A DNA stretch of 64,000 bases, taken from assembly GCF_900128955.1 (NCBI RefSeq), contig NZ_FQTY01000006.1:117759-181758 (forward strand). Reading direction: 5' to 3'. Positions 7,952 to 21,282 of the stretch are shown piece by piece. The DNA is from Tissierella praeacuta DSM 18095 (GTDB lineage Bacteria > Bacillota > Clostridia > Tissierellales > Tissierellaceae). Each line of letters opens with the position of its first letter. Position 1 is the first letter of the stretch. Position numbers and translations under genes: made by a program. The notes under the pieces were generated by a model. It was given only the letters and a program-made list of their open reading frames with translations. It searched no databases and was not told the origin of the DNA.

Positions 7952-8890
7952 TTACTTAACGATCACTGTCCCTGCTTTTCCTTCTATTGCATCCTTTAAA
8001 AGTTCTAAAGAAGTAATTATTACTTTTTTTCCACCTCGTACTAAATATTCAATCCCAGCTTCTATCTTTGGTCCCATACTTCCTTTTGGAAATTGTCCTT
8101 CTTCATAATACTTTTTAGCTTCTTCTAAAGATATTTTTGATAAAAATTCTTGATTAGGTTTCCCAAAATTTATTGCCACTTGTGGGACTCCTGTTAAAAT
8201 CACAAGAAAATCTGATTCAATTTGATTTGCTAATAAAGATGATGCATAGTCCTTATCTATAACAGCTTCTACACCTTTTAACATTCCATTATTTTCAACA
8301 ACTGGAATCCCTCCACCTCCTACAGTAATTACTATGGTTCCATTATTACTCAATGTCTTCACAGCTGATTGCTCAATAATATCTAATGGTCTTGGTGAAG
8401 GCACTACTCTCCTATATCCTCTCCCACTATCTTCAACCATAATATAGTTATTTGTCTTAGCAATCTCATCTGCATCTTCTTTGCTATAAAAGGGGCCTAT
8501 TGGTTTTGTTGGTGAATTAAATGCTGGATCATTATCATCAACTACTACTTGTGACAATACGCAAGTAACATCTCTTTTAATTCCTCTTTTTCTTAATAGA
8601 TTTTCTAAGGACTGCTTTATCATATAACCTAATTGTCCTTGGGTTTCAGCTACACATATATCAATAGGCAATACTGGAATTTTATCTTTAGCCGCTTCAC
8701 TCTGCAAAAGTATATTTCCTACTTGAGGTCCATTCCCATGGGTTAATATAATTCTATACCCTTCTTGGATTAAATCTGCAATATATGGACAGATTTTGTT
8801 TATATTATTATATTGTTCTTCTGCTGTTCCTTTTTGTCCCTCGGATATTATTGCATTTCCTCCAATTGCAATTACTATTTTTTCCTTCAA
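7952..8890 (-). CDS. arcC: Carbamate kinase
   Basis: This enzyme catalyses carbamoyl phosphate + ADP = ATP + carbamate, which decomposes to ammonia and CO2. In anaerobes it is the last, ATP-forming step of arginine, agmatine, allantoin or purine breakdown. The 312-residue length is typical. Motifs seen: IVIAIGGNAI at the start, ILTHGNGPQVGN near 50, GGGGIPVV near 190, the VIDKDYASSLLA lysine/aspartate region near 210 and GSMGPKIEAG near 270. No arcA or arcB lies in the window; a transporter gene lies just upstream. Confidence 0.95.
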   Translation of the reverse strand: MKEKIVIAIGGNAIISEGQKGTAEEQYNNINKICPYIADLIQEGYRIILTHGNGPQVGNILLQSEAAKDKIPVLPIDICVAETQGQLGYMIKQSLENLLRKRGIKRDVTCVLSQVVVDDNDPAFNSPTKPIGPFYSKEDADEIAKTNNYIMVEDSGRGYRRVVPSPRPLDIIEQSAVKTLSNNGTIVITVGGGGIPVVENNGMLKGVEAVIDKDYASSLLANQIESDFLVILTGVPQVAINFGKPNQEFLSKISLEEAKKYYEEGQFPKGSMGPKIEAGIEYLVRGGKKVIITSLELLKDAIEGKAGTVIVK

Positions 8891-8964
8891 AATAAAACCT
8901 CCTGATTTTGATATAATATTTCCTAATATTATATCACTTCATCTTATCAATAAGAAATATTTTT

Positions 8965-10218
8965 TTATGAATTGGCAAGCTCCATATTAATTTCCCCTTC
9001 TTGTTTTGCTATTACTGCTGTACATACTGCATCTCCTGTAATATTTGTAACTGTTCTCCCCATATCTACAAGTCTATCTATGCCCATGATTAAACCTATA
9101 CCTTCTATAGGCAACCCTATAGATTGCAATACCATAGAAAGCATTATAGTTCCAGCTCCAGGAACTCCTGCAGTACCTATAGAGGCTAAAGTAGCTGTAA
9201 GTATCACTGTTACTATCATACTTAAGCTCAATTCATATCCATATACCTGAGCTATAAAGAAAACAGCTATGCCTTGCATTATTGCAGTACCATCCATATT
9301 GATTGTAGCTCCCAAAGGAACGGTAAAAGACGCTATATTTTTTGAAATACCTAGTTCCTTTTCTGCTATCTCCAATGATACTGGAACTGTAGCATTGCTG
9401 CTAGCAGTTGAAAAAGCTACAGACATTGCTGGTAAAAATTTTTTATAAAAGGTCATTGGCGATAAGTTTGTAAACCCTTTTAGAAGTCCTCCATATACTA
9501 AAAACATATGAATTATTAATCCAATGTATACTGTAACTATATATTTTAATAAAGGCAGCAATCCAGAATATCCTACTGTAGCAAAGGTCTTGGCAATAAG
9601 ACCAAATACACCTATTGGTGCAAATAACATTATTATCTCTACTAATTTCATTATAAGTTCATTCAAGTTAATAAAAAGTGTTACTAAAAATTCAACTTTT
9701 TCTCCTAATAGAGATAATCCAACTCCAGTCAATATGGCAAACACAATGATTTGAAGCATATTCCCCTCAGCCATTGCAGCAATAGGGTTTTTAGGTACCA
9801 TTTCATATAGTATTTGAATAAGTGGTACTTTTGGATTAATTGTTGGCTCTACAACTTCTATGGAAGACATATCTAGCCCTAGTCCTGGTCTTACAAAAAA
9901 TCCTAATAATAAAGCAATAATAATAGCTATAGCAGTAGTAGTTAAATAAAAGCCTACAGTTTTTATACCAATTCGACCTAGTTTTTTCACATCTCCCATG
10001 TTAGCGGCACCATTTACTAAGGAAATGAACACTAAAGGAACAACAAGCATCATTATTCCTCTTAAAAATACTTGACCTAATAACTGAAATATTCCATTGA
10101 TTAAAATCCTGTCCTTAATTACTCCGCTAGGTAATCTGAAAACCATAATACCAATAATTAATCCTAATAAAAGTCCAATAAGTACCCGTGATGTAAGACT
10201 GATTTTTTTCTTAGCCAT
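8965..10218 (-). CDS. Dicarboxylate/amino acid:cation symporter (DAACS family)
   Basis: A 417-residue membrane protein of the GltP/GltT/DctA/SstT family that imports acidic or small amino acids, or C4-dicarboxylates, with Na+ or H+. About eight helices plus two hairpins are visible. The serine-rich hairpin 'AFSTASSNATVPVSLE', the TINMDGTA motif in helix 7 and the DRLVDMGRTVTNITGD helix-8 substrate motif are intact. The Arg in helix 8 (GRTVTN) is the one usually tied to transport of acidic substrates, so glutamate or aspartate is likely. Carbamate kinase follows 74 bases downstream. Confidence 0.9.
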   Translation of the reverse strand: MAKKKISLTSRVLIGLLLGLIIGIMVFRLPSGVIKDRILINGIFQLLGQVFLRGIMMLVVPLVFISLVNGAANMGDVKKLGRIGIKTVGFYLTTTAIAIIIALLLGFFVRPGLGLDMSSIEVVEPTINPKVPLIQILYEMVPKNPIAAMAEGNMLQIIVFAILTGVGLSLLGEKVEFLVTLFINLNELIMKLVEIIMLFAPIGVFGLIAKTFATVGYSGLLPLLKYIVTVYIGLIIHMFLVYGGLLKGFTNLSPMTFYKKFLPAMSVAFSTASSNATVPVSLEIAEKELGISKNIASFTVPLGATINMDGTAIMQGIAVFFIAQVYGYELSLSMIVTVILTATLASIGTAGVPGAGTIMLSMVLQSIGLPIEGIGLIMGIDRLVDMGRTVTNITGDAVCTAVIAKQEGEINMELANS

Positions 10219-10330
10219 AATATCACTCCTTAATATATTTGATTTATTATAAAGTATTATTATTATAATATTCTATTCCGAATATTATTTCAAGTTCAAA
10301 TTATCAGAATATATCCTAGAATAAAAAAAT

Positions 10331-10361
10331 TAGAGCAGAAATCATGGGGATCTCTACTCTA
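10331..10361 (-). terminator. Rho-independent terminator after gatB
   Basis: A 13-bp stem with a G-T pair (10331-10343 with 10349-10361) is followed on the minus strand by seven T. It lies downstream of the gatB stop and closes the gatCAB operon. Confidence 0.85.
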
Positions 10362-10398
10362 AAAGAAACTTTAACTTTTTGAATCAACTTAATCCTAT

Positions 10399-11829
10399 CT
10401 ATCTTTCATTTATCATATCTATAACCATTTTATTTACCAATTGGGGATTAGCCTTACCTTTTGATGCCTTCATTATTTGACCAACTAAAAATCCAATAGC
10501 TCTATCTTTACCATTTCTATAGTCAATAATTGATTGTTCATTATCATCTAAAACTTTTGATACTATTTCCTTTAATGCCCCTTCATCATTAATTTGAATT
10601 AATCCTTGTTCTTTCACTATTGTTTCTGGATCTTTGCCTGTATCAAAGATTTCCTTTAATACCTTCTTACCAGTATTGTTATTAATTTTACCTTCTTTAA
10701 CAATAGATATTAATTGTCCAAGATATTTAGGAGTAAGACTTGTATCTTCAATTTCCAGTTCTTCATCCTTTAATCTTCTTAAAACGTCTCCCATAATCCA
10801 ATTACTAACTAATTTTGAATCATCTATATATTTTATAGTTTCTTCAAAGAAAAAAGCTAATTCTTTAGATGCTGTTAGTACTCCTGCGTCATATTCAGAA
10901 AGTTCATACTCTTTTATAAATCTTTCTTTTTTATCATGAGGCAATTCTGGAAGATTGTTTTTTATTTCTTCTATCCACTCATCAGATAATTCAATGGGAG
11001 CAATATCACCATCTGGTGCAAATCTATAATCTGCTACACCACCTTTACCTCTCATGGTTATAGTTTCATTACTTATATCATCCCATCTTCTTGTTTCCCT
11101 TACAGTGTTTTTTCCTTCCTTAAGTAACGATATATGTCTTTTCTCCTCATATTCCATAGCCTTTACTGCACCTTTAAAGGAGTTTAAATTCTTAATTTCT
11201 GTAATATTGGTTTTAGACCCTGTTTTATCGTCTACAACATTTATATTAATATCGCATCTTAAAGAGCCTTCTTCCATTTTACAATCTGATACTTCAATAT
11301 ATTTTAAAGTTGCTCTAAGTTTTTCAAGGAATAATCTAGCTTCTTCTGGAGTATTCATATCAGGTTTTGTCACTATCTCTATTAAAGGTACTCCTGCTCT
11401 ATTATAATCAATTAAAGTATCTTCCTTCTCACTATGAATTTGTTTTCCTGTATCCTCTTCTATATGGATTCTTTCTAAGCGAACCTTTTTAGTTTCATTT
11501 TCTAATTCTATTTCTATATAACCACCATCACATAAAGGTAAATCATCTTGAGAAATTTGATATCCTTTAACTAAATCCGAATAGAAATAATTCTTTCTAT
11601 CCATTCTTGTTTTAGTATTTATTTTTGAATTAAGTGCAATTCCTGCCTTCACAGCATATTCTACAGCTGTTTTATTTATCACAGGAAGTGCTCCTGGAAG
11701 TCCAATACAAACTGGACAACAATGAGTATTAGCTTCACCTCCAAAGGCATTTATACAACTACAGAACATCTTTGTTTTAGTAGCTAATTCAACATGAATT
11801 TCTAGTCCAATTATAGTTTTATAGCCCAT
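10399..11829 (-). CDS. gatB: Asp/Glu-tRNA(Asn/Gln) amidotransferase subunit B
   Basis: GatB binds Glu-tRNAGln or Asp-tRNAAsn, phosphorylates the misacylated residue and uses ammonia channelled from GatA to form Gln- or Asn-tRNA. The 476-residue length is normal. The signature GLEIHVEL, the zinc-type cysteines in CSCINAFGGEANTHCCPVC, the RMDRKNYFYSDLVKGYQ region and DYNRAGVPLIEIVT are present. The C-terminal YqeY-like tail domain (about 330-476) is also present. It overlaps the end of gatA by 11 bases, with an AGGAGGT site for its ATG. Confidence 0.97.
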   Translation of the reverse strand: MGYKTIIGLEIHVELATKTKMFCSCINAFGGEANTHCCPVCIGLPGALPVINKTAVEYAVKAGIALNSKINTKTRMDRKNYFYSDLVKGYQISQDDLPLCDGGYIEIELENETKKVRLERIHIEEDTGKQIHSEKEDTLIDYNRAGVPLIEIVTKPDMNTPEEARLFLEKLRATLKYIEVSDCKMEEGSLRCDININVVDDKTGSKTNITEIKNLNSFKGAVKAMEYEEKRHISLLKEGKNTVRETRRWDDISNETITMRGKGGVADYRFAPDGDIAPIELSDEWIEEIKNNLPELPHDKKERFIKEYELSEYDAGVLTASKELAFFFEETIKYIDDSKLVSNWIMGDVLRRLKDEELEIEDTSLTPKYLGQLISIVKEGKINNNTGKKVLKEIFDTGKDPETIVKEQGLIQINDEGALKEIVSKVLDDNEQSIIDYRNGKDRAIGFLVGQIMKASKGKANPQLVNKMVIDMINER

Positions 11830-13285
11830 TTTTTATACCTCCTTCAAATCCTAGACCTGCCTTTATAATATTTGCTTCTTTATACTTGTCACCAATTATT
11901 TGCAGACCAAGAGGAAGTCCATCTATAGAACCACATGGTACACTCATTGCACAAATTCCAGCAAGATTAATGGGGGCAGTAAATAAATCGGCTTTATACA
12001 TAGCTAGGGGATCTTTAAGCTTTTCTCCAAATTTAAAAGGAAGTATCGGGGAAGTTGGAGATAAAATTACATCATATTTACTAAATACATTGTTAAAATC
12101 TTCTATTATCAAAGTTCTTACTTTTAATGCTTTTTTATAATGCTCCTCTGCATACCCTTTAGTCAATGAATAAGTTCCTAGCATTATTCTTCTTTTAACT
12201 TCTTCTCCAAAGGCTTCTGTCCTAGAGTTTGTATATAATTCATCTAATGTAGTATATTCCTTAGCCCTATGTCCATATCTAACTCCATCAAATCTAGCTA
12301 GATTTGAGCTAAGTTCTGATGTTGATATAATATAGTAGGCTGCCAAGGCATATTCTAAATGAGGTAAAGATATTTCACTTATTTCTGCACCTAAGGCTTC
12401 AAATATTTTTATTGATTTATTCATCTGTTCCTTAATACTACTATCTATACCAATATTAAATATTTCTTTAGGAATTGCTATCTTCATTCCCTTTAAATAA
12501 TTATCATAATCCATTTCTTTTGGGAAACTACCAAATATTATAGTTCCATCTGGATTCTTAAAAGACGTGGAATCCTTTTCATCATATCCAGTTATAGATG
12601 ACAGCATAAGAACTGCATCTTTTACATCTCTTCCAAACACTCCCACTTGATCTAAAGTATTTGCCATAGCAACTGTCCCATATCTGGAAACTATGCCATA
12701 TGTAGGTTTAATACCTACAACATCACAATAAGATGCAGGTTGTCTAATTGAACCACCTGTGTCTGTGCCTAAGGATAACGCAACTTCTCCAGCCCTTACT
12801 GCTGCTGCTGAACCGCCAGAAGATCCTCCTGGAACTCTTTCTAAATCAATAGGATTTTTAGTAGGTCCAAAATAAGAAGTTTCTGTAGATGAACCCATGG
12901 CGAACTCATCCATATTAGTCTTCCCCATAATTATTCCATCTGCAGATTTAATTCTTTCTACAACTGTTGCATCATATGGAGGAATGAAATTTTCTAGCAT
13001 CTTAGAACCACAGGTAGTTCTAAGATTTTTAGTCATTATATTGTCCTTAACTCCTATAGGTATTCCACTTAATAGTCCTACTTTTTCTCCATTTCTTATT
13101 TTTTCATCTACTTTATCTGCTAATTTTAAAGCTTCTTCTTTATTTAAAGTAATGAAAGCATTAATACTTTTCTCCATTTCATCTATCTTATTGAAATGCA
13201 GCTCTGTTAGTTCTCTGCTTGATATTTCTTTTTCACAAATCATTCGCTTCATTTCAAATGCTGATAGTTTTGTTATATCCGTCAT
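11819..13285 (-). CDS. gatA: Asp/Glu-tRNA(Asn/Gln) amidotransferase subunit A
   Basis: GatA is the glutaminase of GatCAB, of the amidase-signature family, and releases ammonia for GatB. At 488 residues it has the usual length. The Ser-cisSer-Lys triad is intact: Lys in GVKDNIMT, Ser in the GGSSGGSAAAVR loop and the nucleophile Ser in TDTGGSIRQPAS. This contrasts with the purine amidotransferases in this window, whose glutaminase residues are lost. The order gatC-gatA-gatB, with a 14-base gap and an 11-base overlap, indicates one message. Confidence 0.97.
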   Translation of the reverse strand: MTDITKLSAFEMKRMICEKEISSRELTELHFNKIDEMEKSINAFITLNKEEALKLADKVDEKIRNGEKVGLLSGIPIGVKDNIMTKNLRTTCGSKMLENFIPPYDATVVERIKSADGIIMGKTNMDEFAMGSSTETSYFGPTKNPIDLERVPGGSSGGSAAAVRAGEVALSLGTDTGGSIRQPASYCDVVGIKPTYGIVSRYGTVAMANTLDQVGVFGRDVKDAVLMLSSITGYDEKDSTSFKNPDGTIIFGSFPKEMDYDNYLKGMKIAIPKEIFNIGIDSSIKEQMNKSIKIFEALGAEISEISLPHLEYALAAYYIISTSELSSNLARFDGVRYGHRAKEYTTLDELYTNSRTEAFGEEVKRRIMLGTYSLTKGYAEEHYKKALKVRTLIIEDFNNVFSKYDVILSPTSPILPFKFGEKLKDPLAMYKADLFTAPINLAGICAMSVPCGSIDGLPLGLQIIGDKYKEANIIKAGLGFEGGIKNGL

Positions 13286-13299
13286 TTCTTCACCCCTTT

Positions 13300-13584
13300 T
13301 TATTCAACAATCTTTAGTAATTTAAAATAGCCCCATTGGTTTTCTATTGAATTTTGAAGTATTTCTTCCCTTGATAAACCTTCTTTTACTATATCTTCTC
13401 TTAACCTTTGATTATAATCATATACTTGATATGTGGGTTCTACATTTTCTGTATCTACTTCATTTAACTTAGCCACATAATCTAATACTTCGGCAAACTT
13501 ATGAGTAAATTCATCTATTTCTTCTTCTGAAAACTTTAATTTAGCTAAACTAGCTATATGTTTTACATCTTCCTTAGAAATCAT
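13300..13584 (-). CDS. gatC: Asp/Glu-tRNA(Asn/Gln) amidotransferase subunit C
   Basis: GatC is the small linker subunit (94 residues here) that clamps GatA to GatB. The N-terminal helix ISKEDVKHIASLAKLKFSEEE and the central VDTENVEPTYQV are family features, and so is the LREDIVKEGLSREEIL end. Two adjacent ATG codons exist (13587 and 13584); the second is preferred because it lies eight bases from the GGAGG site. It is the first gene of the gatCAB operon. Confidence 0.93.
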   Translation of the reverse strand: MISKEDVKHIASLAKLKFSEEEIDEFTHKFAEVLDYVAKLNEVDTENVEPTYQVYDYNQRLREDIVKEGLSREEILQNSIENQWGYFKLLKIVE

Positions 13585-13657
13585 CATCTTACCCTCCTAA
13601 TTAAACTTTCCTTTTTATTTTACCACTTTTTATAATAAAAAATCAAACAATACTATA

Positions 13658-13687
13658 ATGAGCCAGAGAAAATACTCCCTGACTCAT
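13658..13687 (-). terminator. Rho-independent terminator after ligA
   Basis: On the minus strand a 13-bp stem with two G-T pairs and a six-base loop starts four bases after the ligA stop and is followed by a T-rich stretch. It separates pcrA-ligA from gatCAB. Confidence 0.8.
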
Positions 13688-13691
13688 ATTA

Positions 13692-17880
<4,189 letters not shown>

Positions 17881-17950
17881 TATCTCACACCTTTCTAAAC
17901 ATTTGTTTCTTATTTAATCATTATATAGTATTAAACATAAAATTTCCATT

Positions 17951-17983
17951 AAAAAAGCAACAATCAAAGATTGATGCTTTTTT
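17951..17983 (-). terminator. Rho-independent terminator after the HD-GYP gene
   Basis: A 15-bp stem with one G-T pair (17951-17965 with 17969-17983), flanked by A and T runs, lies downstream of the 18062 stop codon on the minus strand. Confidence 0.85.
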
Positions 17984-18061
17984 AAATTTAACCCTTTATA
18001 AAATGCAGTTAAACTAAATCTAACTTATATATATTATCTTGTAACTAGGTTACATTATTAA

Positions 18062-20041
18062 TTATAGCACATATTCCTTCTCTCTTTCTAAACTTCTTTT
18101 ATAAATTAATTGAAATTCTTCAATATTTTCATTAAATATATCTACTATATTTGGGTCAAAATGACTACCCCTACCTGCTAAAATTATTTCCTTAGCCTTT
18201 TCAAAAGAAAAAGCATCTTTATATGAACGCTTTGAAAGCAAAGCATCTAATACATCTGCTAATGCAACTATTCTTCCTGCAAGGGGTATTTCCTCTCCTT
18301 TTAAACCCTTTGGATATCCTGTTCCATCCCACTTTTCATGATGTGACTCTGCTATTTCTATTCCCATCTTAAATACAGACTTTCCATTTTTAACTATATT
18401 GTTTTCTGCTTCTCTTAAAACACTAGCTCCATAAACAGTGTGATTTTTCATAACATTAAATTCATCTTCATCTAATTTCCCAGGCTTCAAAAGTATTTTG
18501 TCTGGAACTCCTACCTTCCCTATATCATGCATGGGACTAAATTTTTCTATATCTGCTATAAACTTAGAGTCTATACTTGCCTTAAATCTTTCATCTTTAC
18601 TCATTAGTCTAGCTAATTTTGTAGAATAATCCCTCATTCTAACGATATGTTCTCCTGTATCTTTATCTTTTTCTTCAGATATTTTTGTAAGAGCCAAAAG
18701 AGTTGAATATAGCAAATCTTCTATATATATATTTTTTTGAAAAGCTATTGATATAGAACTACTAAGAACTCTTAAAAATCTTGTATGCTCTTCTTTATAT
18801 ACATTTTTCTTATCACTTGAAAAAAATATAAAACCTATACAAGATTCACTTACCATTAAGGGCAATGTTATTGAAGATTTTATCCCTGCCCTTAGAAGTA
18901 TTTTATTATATCCAGTTAAAGGCTTTCCTTTTATATGTCTTTCCAAATTATTTATGATTCTAGGTTGCCCTGTTTCTATTATATCCCCTAGACTTGTCTT
19001 ACATATAGAAACTTCATATCCTAGTATATCTGTCATTTCCTTATTTATTGTTTCATTTCTTCCAACTCCGTAGGAGCCTATTATATATCCTTTATTCTTA
19101 CTTTTTTCTTCACTATTAAATAAGGCTATGCCTATATAAGAATAAGGAATATAATCTATAAAAGAGTCATATATACGCTGTAAAAAGTCATCAAAATCAA
19201 CAGTTGTATTTATTTCTGTAGTTAATTCTAGTGTTTTGAATAAACCTTGAAATATTCCCTTTATTTCACTTGCAATTCCCTTCATTCCATTGCTTTTCTT
19301 TTCCATTATATTTTCAAATCCAATTTCCTTAAATCCACTATACAACTCTCCCAAAGGCAAGAAAAGATACTTATATACCTGAGAGATTCCTATTATTATC
19401 ATAATCCCAATGCTACCTACTACAATTGCTATTATTGTATTGAAATCGGAATATATTTTGTTGTTTGATTCAAAATATTTATCTGATAATATACTGCTAG
19501 CTTCTATTAATTGGTATGAATTTTCATTTATATATGTATAAGATTTTATAAATTCATTAAAATTTAAGTTGTTTTCATATATTTTCACATAATCTTTTTT
19601 TAATTCTTCCCATATTTTAATATTATCTTCTATATAGGGATCAAGAATTATTAAGTTTTTATCCCATATCTTCCCTTTCATAGAATCATATTCTATAGTT
19701 CCACTTTGAATTTCTCTAATCTTTATATCATAGATTTCTATATATTCTTTTAATCTTTCTTTAATTTCTTGTAATTTGTTTTCTAAGCTAATCTTGTCTA
19801 TCAATGCTTCTTCTGAATTTAAGACATTCATAATTAGATAAATTGTATCTACATCTCTAGTTATTGTCTTAGCTAATGCTTTTTGCTCTATGAGAAGTTT
19901 CCATATGGTTTGTCCTTCTTTTTACATATCCATATAATTCAGTACTGAAAATATAACTACACTCAATATAATAACTATTGAAATGATTATTGATAAATAT
20001 CTTATTTTTAATCCTTTTAATTTATTTGAACCCTTATACAA
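18062..20041 (-). pseudogene. HD-GYP cyclic-di-GMP phosphodiesterase with sensor domain, interrupted by an in-frame stop
   Basis: Reading from a TTG at 20041 (GAGGTG site five bases upstream), one continuous frame encodes a first membrane helix (IRYLSIIISIVIILSVVIF) and hits TAA at 19922-19924. It then continues without frameshift as KEGQTIWKLL... to 18062. The rest encodes an extracytoplasmic helical sensor, a second membrane helix near 19400, a HAMP-like stretch, a GAF domain (about 19200-18720) and an HD-GYP domain with TGEHIVRMRDYS, HDIGKVGVPD and GTGYPKGLKGEEIP. Apart from the stop, all parts look intact. An internal ATG at 19831 could give a protein lacking the first helix. Likely a recent nonsense mutation. 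Confidence 0.8.
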
Positions 20042-20109
20042 AACTTCACCTCTTTTAAAGTTACAAATCAAATATCCTATTTCTTCTATTAAAAATATTT
20101 TAATAGAAA

Positions 20110-20130
20110 AAGAACTCATGATGAGTTCTT
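20110..20130 (-). terminator. Short terminator hairpin
   Basis: Two 10-base arms (20110-20119 and 20121-20130) around one base are followed on the minus strand by TTTTTC. It would end transcription coming from the cheX side before the broken HD-GYP gene. Confidence 0.65.
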
Positions 20131-20139
20131 GAATATATA

Positions 20140-20297
20140 TTATCTAACTGACTTTAATATTGCTATATCACTTCAATTATCAGCCATAGCTATTTCTATT
20201 CTTGATATATTAGCTTTTGCTTCTGCAAATCCCTATTTAACTTCATGTTGAACCTCATTAACTCAACATCTTGTTCTTCAATTCCATTATTATCCAT
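20140..20297 (-). pseudogene. Decayed small coiled-coil protein gene
   Basis: An ATG at 20297 opens MDNNGIEEQDVELMRFN and stops early. After a frame change the DNA encodes GFAEAKANISRIEIAMADN, a stop, then SDIAILKSVR and a stop at 20140. The pieces join into a short helical protein resembling the small coiled-coil proteins with 'GF-E---I-RIE' heptads found in clostridia and their phages. At least two stops and one frameshift are needed to explain it, so it is a remnant. No function can be given. Confidence 0.45.
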
Positions 20298-20349
20298 AAT
20301 ATTCTAGATATAATTATTAACAATAATCATTATACAATGAACTTAAATT

Positions 20350-20811
20350 TTACTTTTCTACTAAAAATATATTAATATCAAATTCACCAATAGGTGTTTT
20401 TAGAGGCATAAGTAATGCTCTTTTATTTGCCATAGAAATAGATTTATACTCTCCTATAATTATCTGTGGGGGAGCAATATCACATATATAATTATGATTA
20501 GTTAAATTAGTTACTGCATTTCCTCCAATAATATTTGCCACCTCTCCTAAGGCTGAAGATACAAAGTTATCAATTTCATACATTTCCATTCCTGACATTA
20601 TTTTTACCATTTCCAATGTCATATCTTTTGTAAAACTAAAAAGTATTGTGCCTTTTAAATCTCCTGTAACTCCAAGAATAATATTTGCCTCTCTACTGCA
20701 AACCATATCCTCTACTATCTGTAAATTACCTCTTTCTACATCAGTATCAAGCATTAATCGAAATACATCTTGAGTTGCCTTATAAAAGGAGTTTACATAT
20801 TCTGCTTTCAT
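20350..20811 (-). CDS. Chemotaxis phosphatase CheX-type protein
   Basis: A 153-residue protein of the CheC/CheX/FliY family, which dephosphorylates CheY-P. The phosphatase signature appears as ALGEVANIIGGNA near residue 90: Glu and Asn spaced as in the E-x3-N active helix. The rest folds as the usual alpha-beta CheX domain. The ATG at 20811 is chosen over an earlier frame start because it has a GGGGG site upstream and overlaps the stop of the hemerythrin gene by one base (TAATG), suggesting coupled translation. Other such proteins bind response regulators not linked to motility; no flagellar genes are visible here. Confidence 0.8.
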   Translation of the reverse strand: MKAEYVNSFYKATQDVFRLMLDTDVERGNLQIVEDMVCSREANIILGVTGDLKGTILFSFTKDMTLEMVKIMSGMEMYEIDNFVSSALGEVANIIGGNAVTNLTNHNYICDIAPPQIIIGEYKSISMANKRALLMPLKTPIGEFDINIFLVEK

Positions 20812-21230
20812 TACTCTTGTCCCCCTTTTTCCCTTACATACTCTCCAATCTTCTGATCCATTTTTCCTACATGCATAATTAGCCATGTCATTAGCTTAGC
20901 ACTAAACTCCTGTATCTTTTCCTCCGTAAATCCTCCCTGCTCAAAAATCTTAACATAATCATTAATACCCTCTTTAAACTTTCTATGTGCTTCCTTATGT
21001 ATTTCAATATCTGGGTAATTAATTTTTTTCTGATACTCTTCCTCATCATTAAAATGAAATACTACATATTCTTGCATAAATTCCATTGTTTCTTTTACCT
21101 TATCCAGTCTTTCATCCCAATCACTTTTACTTTGAACTATTTGAATAAATTCTGATAAACGTTTGAAAAGTTCTTTATGTTGCTCATCAATTAATTCTAC
21201 GCCAACTTTATATTTATCTTTCCACATCAT
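20811..21230 (-). CDS. Bacteriohemerythrin
   Basis: A 139-residue single-domain hemerythrin, a four-helix bundle with a di-iron site that binds O2 (sensing, storage or detoxification). Ligand motifs are all present: H in DEQHKELF (about 18), H-x3-E in FHFNDEEEY (about 55-59), H-x3-H in HKEAH (about 74-78) and H-x4-D in HVGKMDQKIG (about 115-120). The first two codons are both ATG. In anaerobes these proteins protect oxygen-sensitive enzymes. Its neighbours are CheX and HD-GYP signalling genes, so an oxygen-linked signalling role is possible but unproven. Confidence 0.93.
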   Translation of the reverse strand: MMWKDKYKVGVELIDEQHKELFKRLSEFIQIVQSKSDWDERLDKVKETMEFMQEYVVFHFNDEEEYQKKINYPDIEIHKEAHRKFKEGINDYVKIFEQGGFTEEKIQEFSAKLMTWLIMHVGKMDQKIGEYVREKGGQE

Positions 21231-21282
21231 TTTTATCCCTGCTTTCTATCTTAGAATTTATTATAAATTATTGATTTTTATT

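Noticed and set aside
8909..8934. ATAATATT inverted repeat between the symporter and arcC as an operator
   Set aside because: A/T-only arms and no matching copy elsewhere; could equally be a weak terminator or chance.
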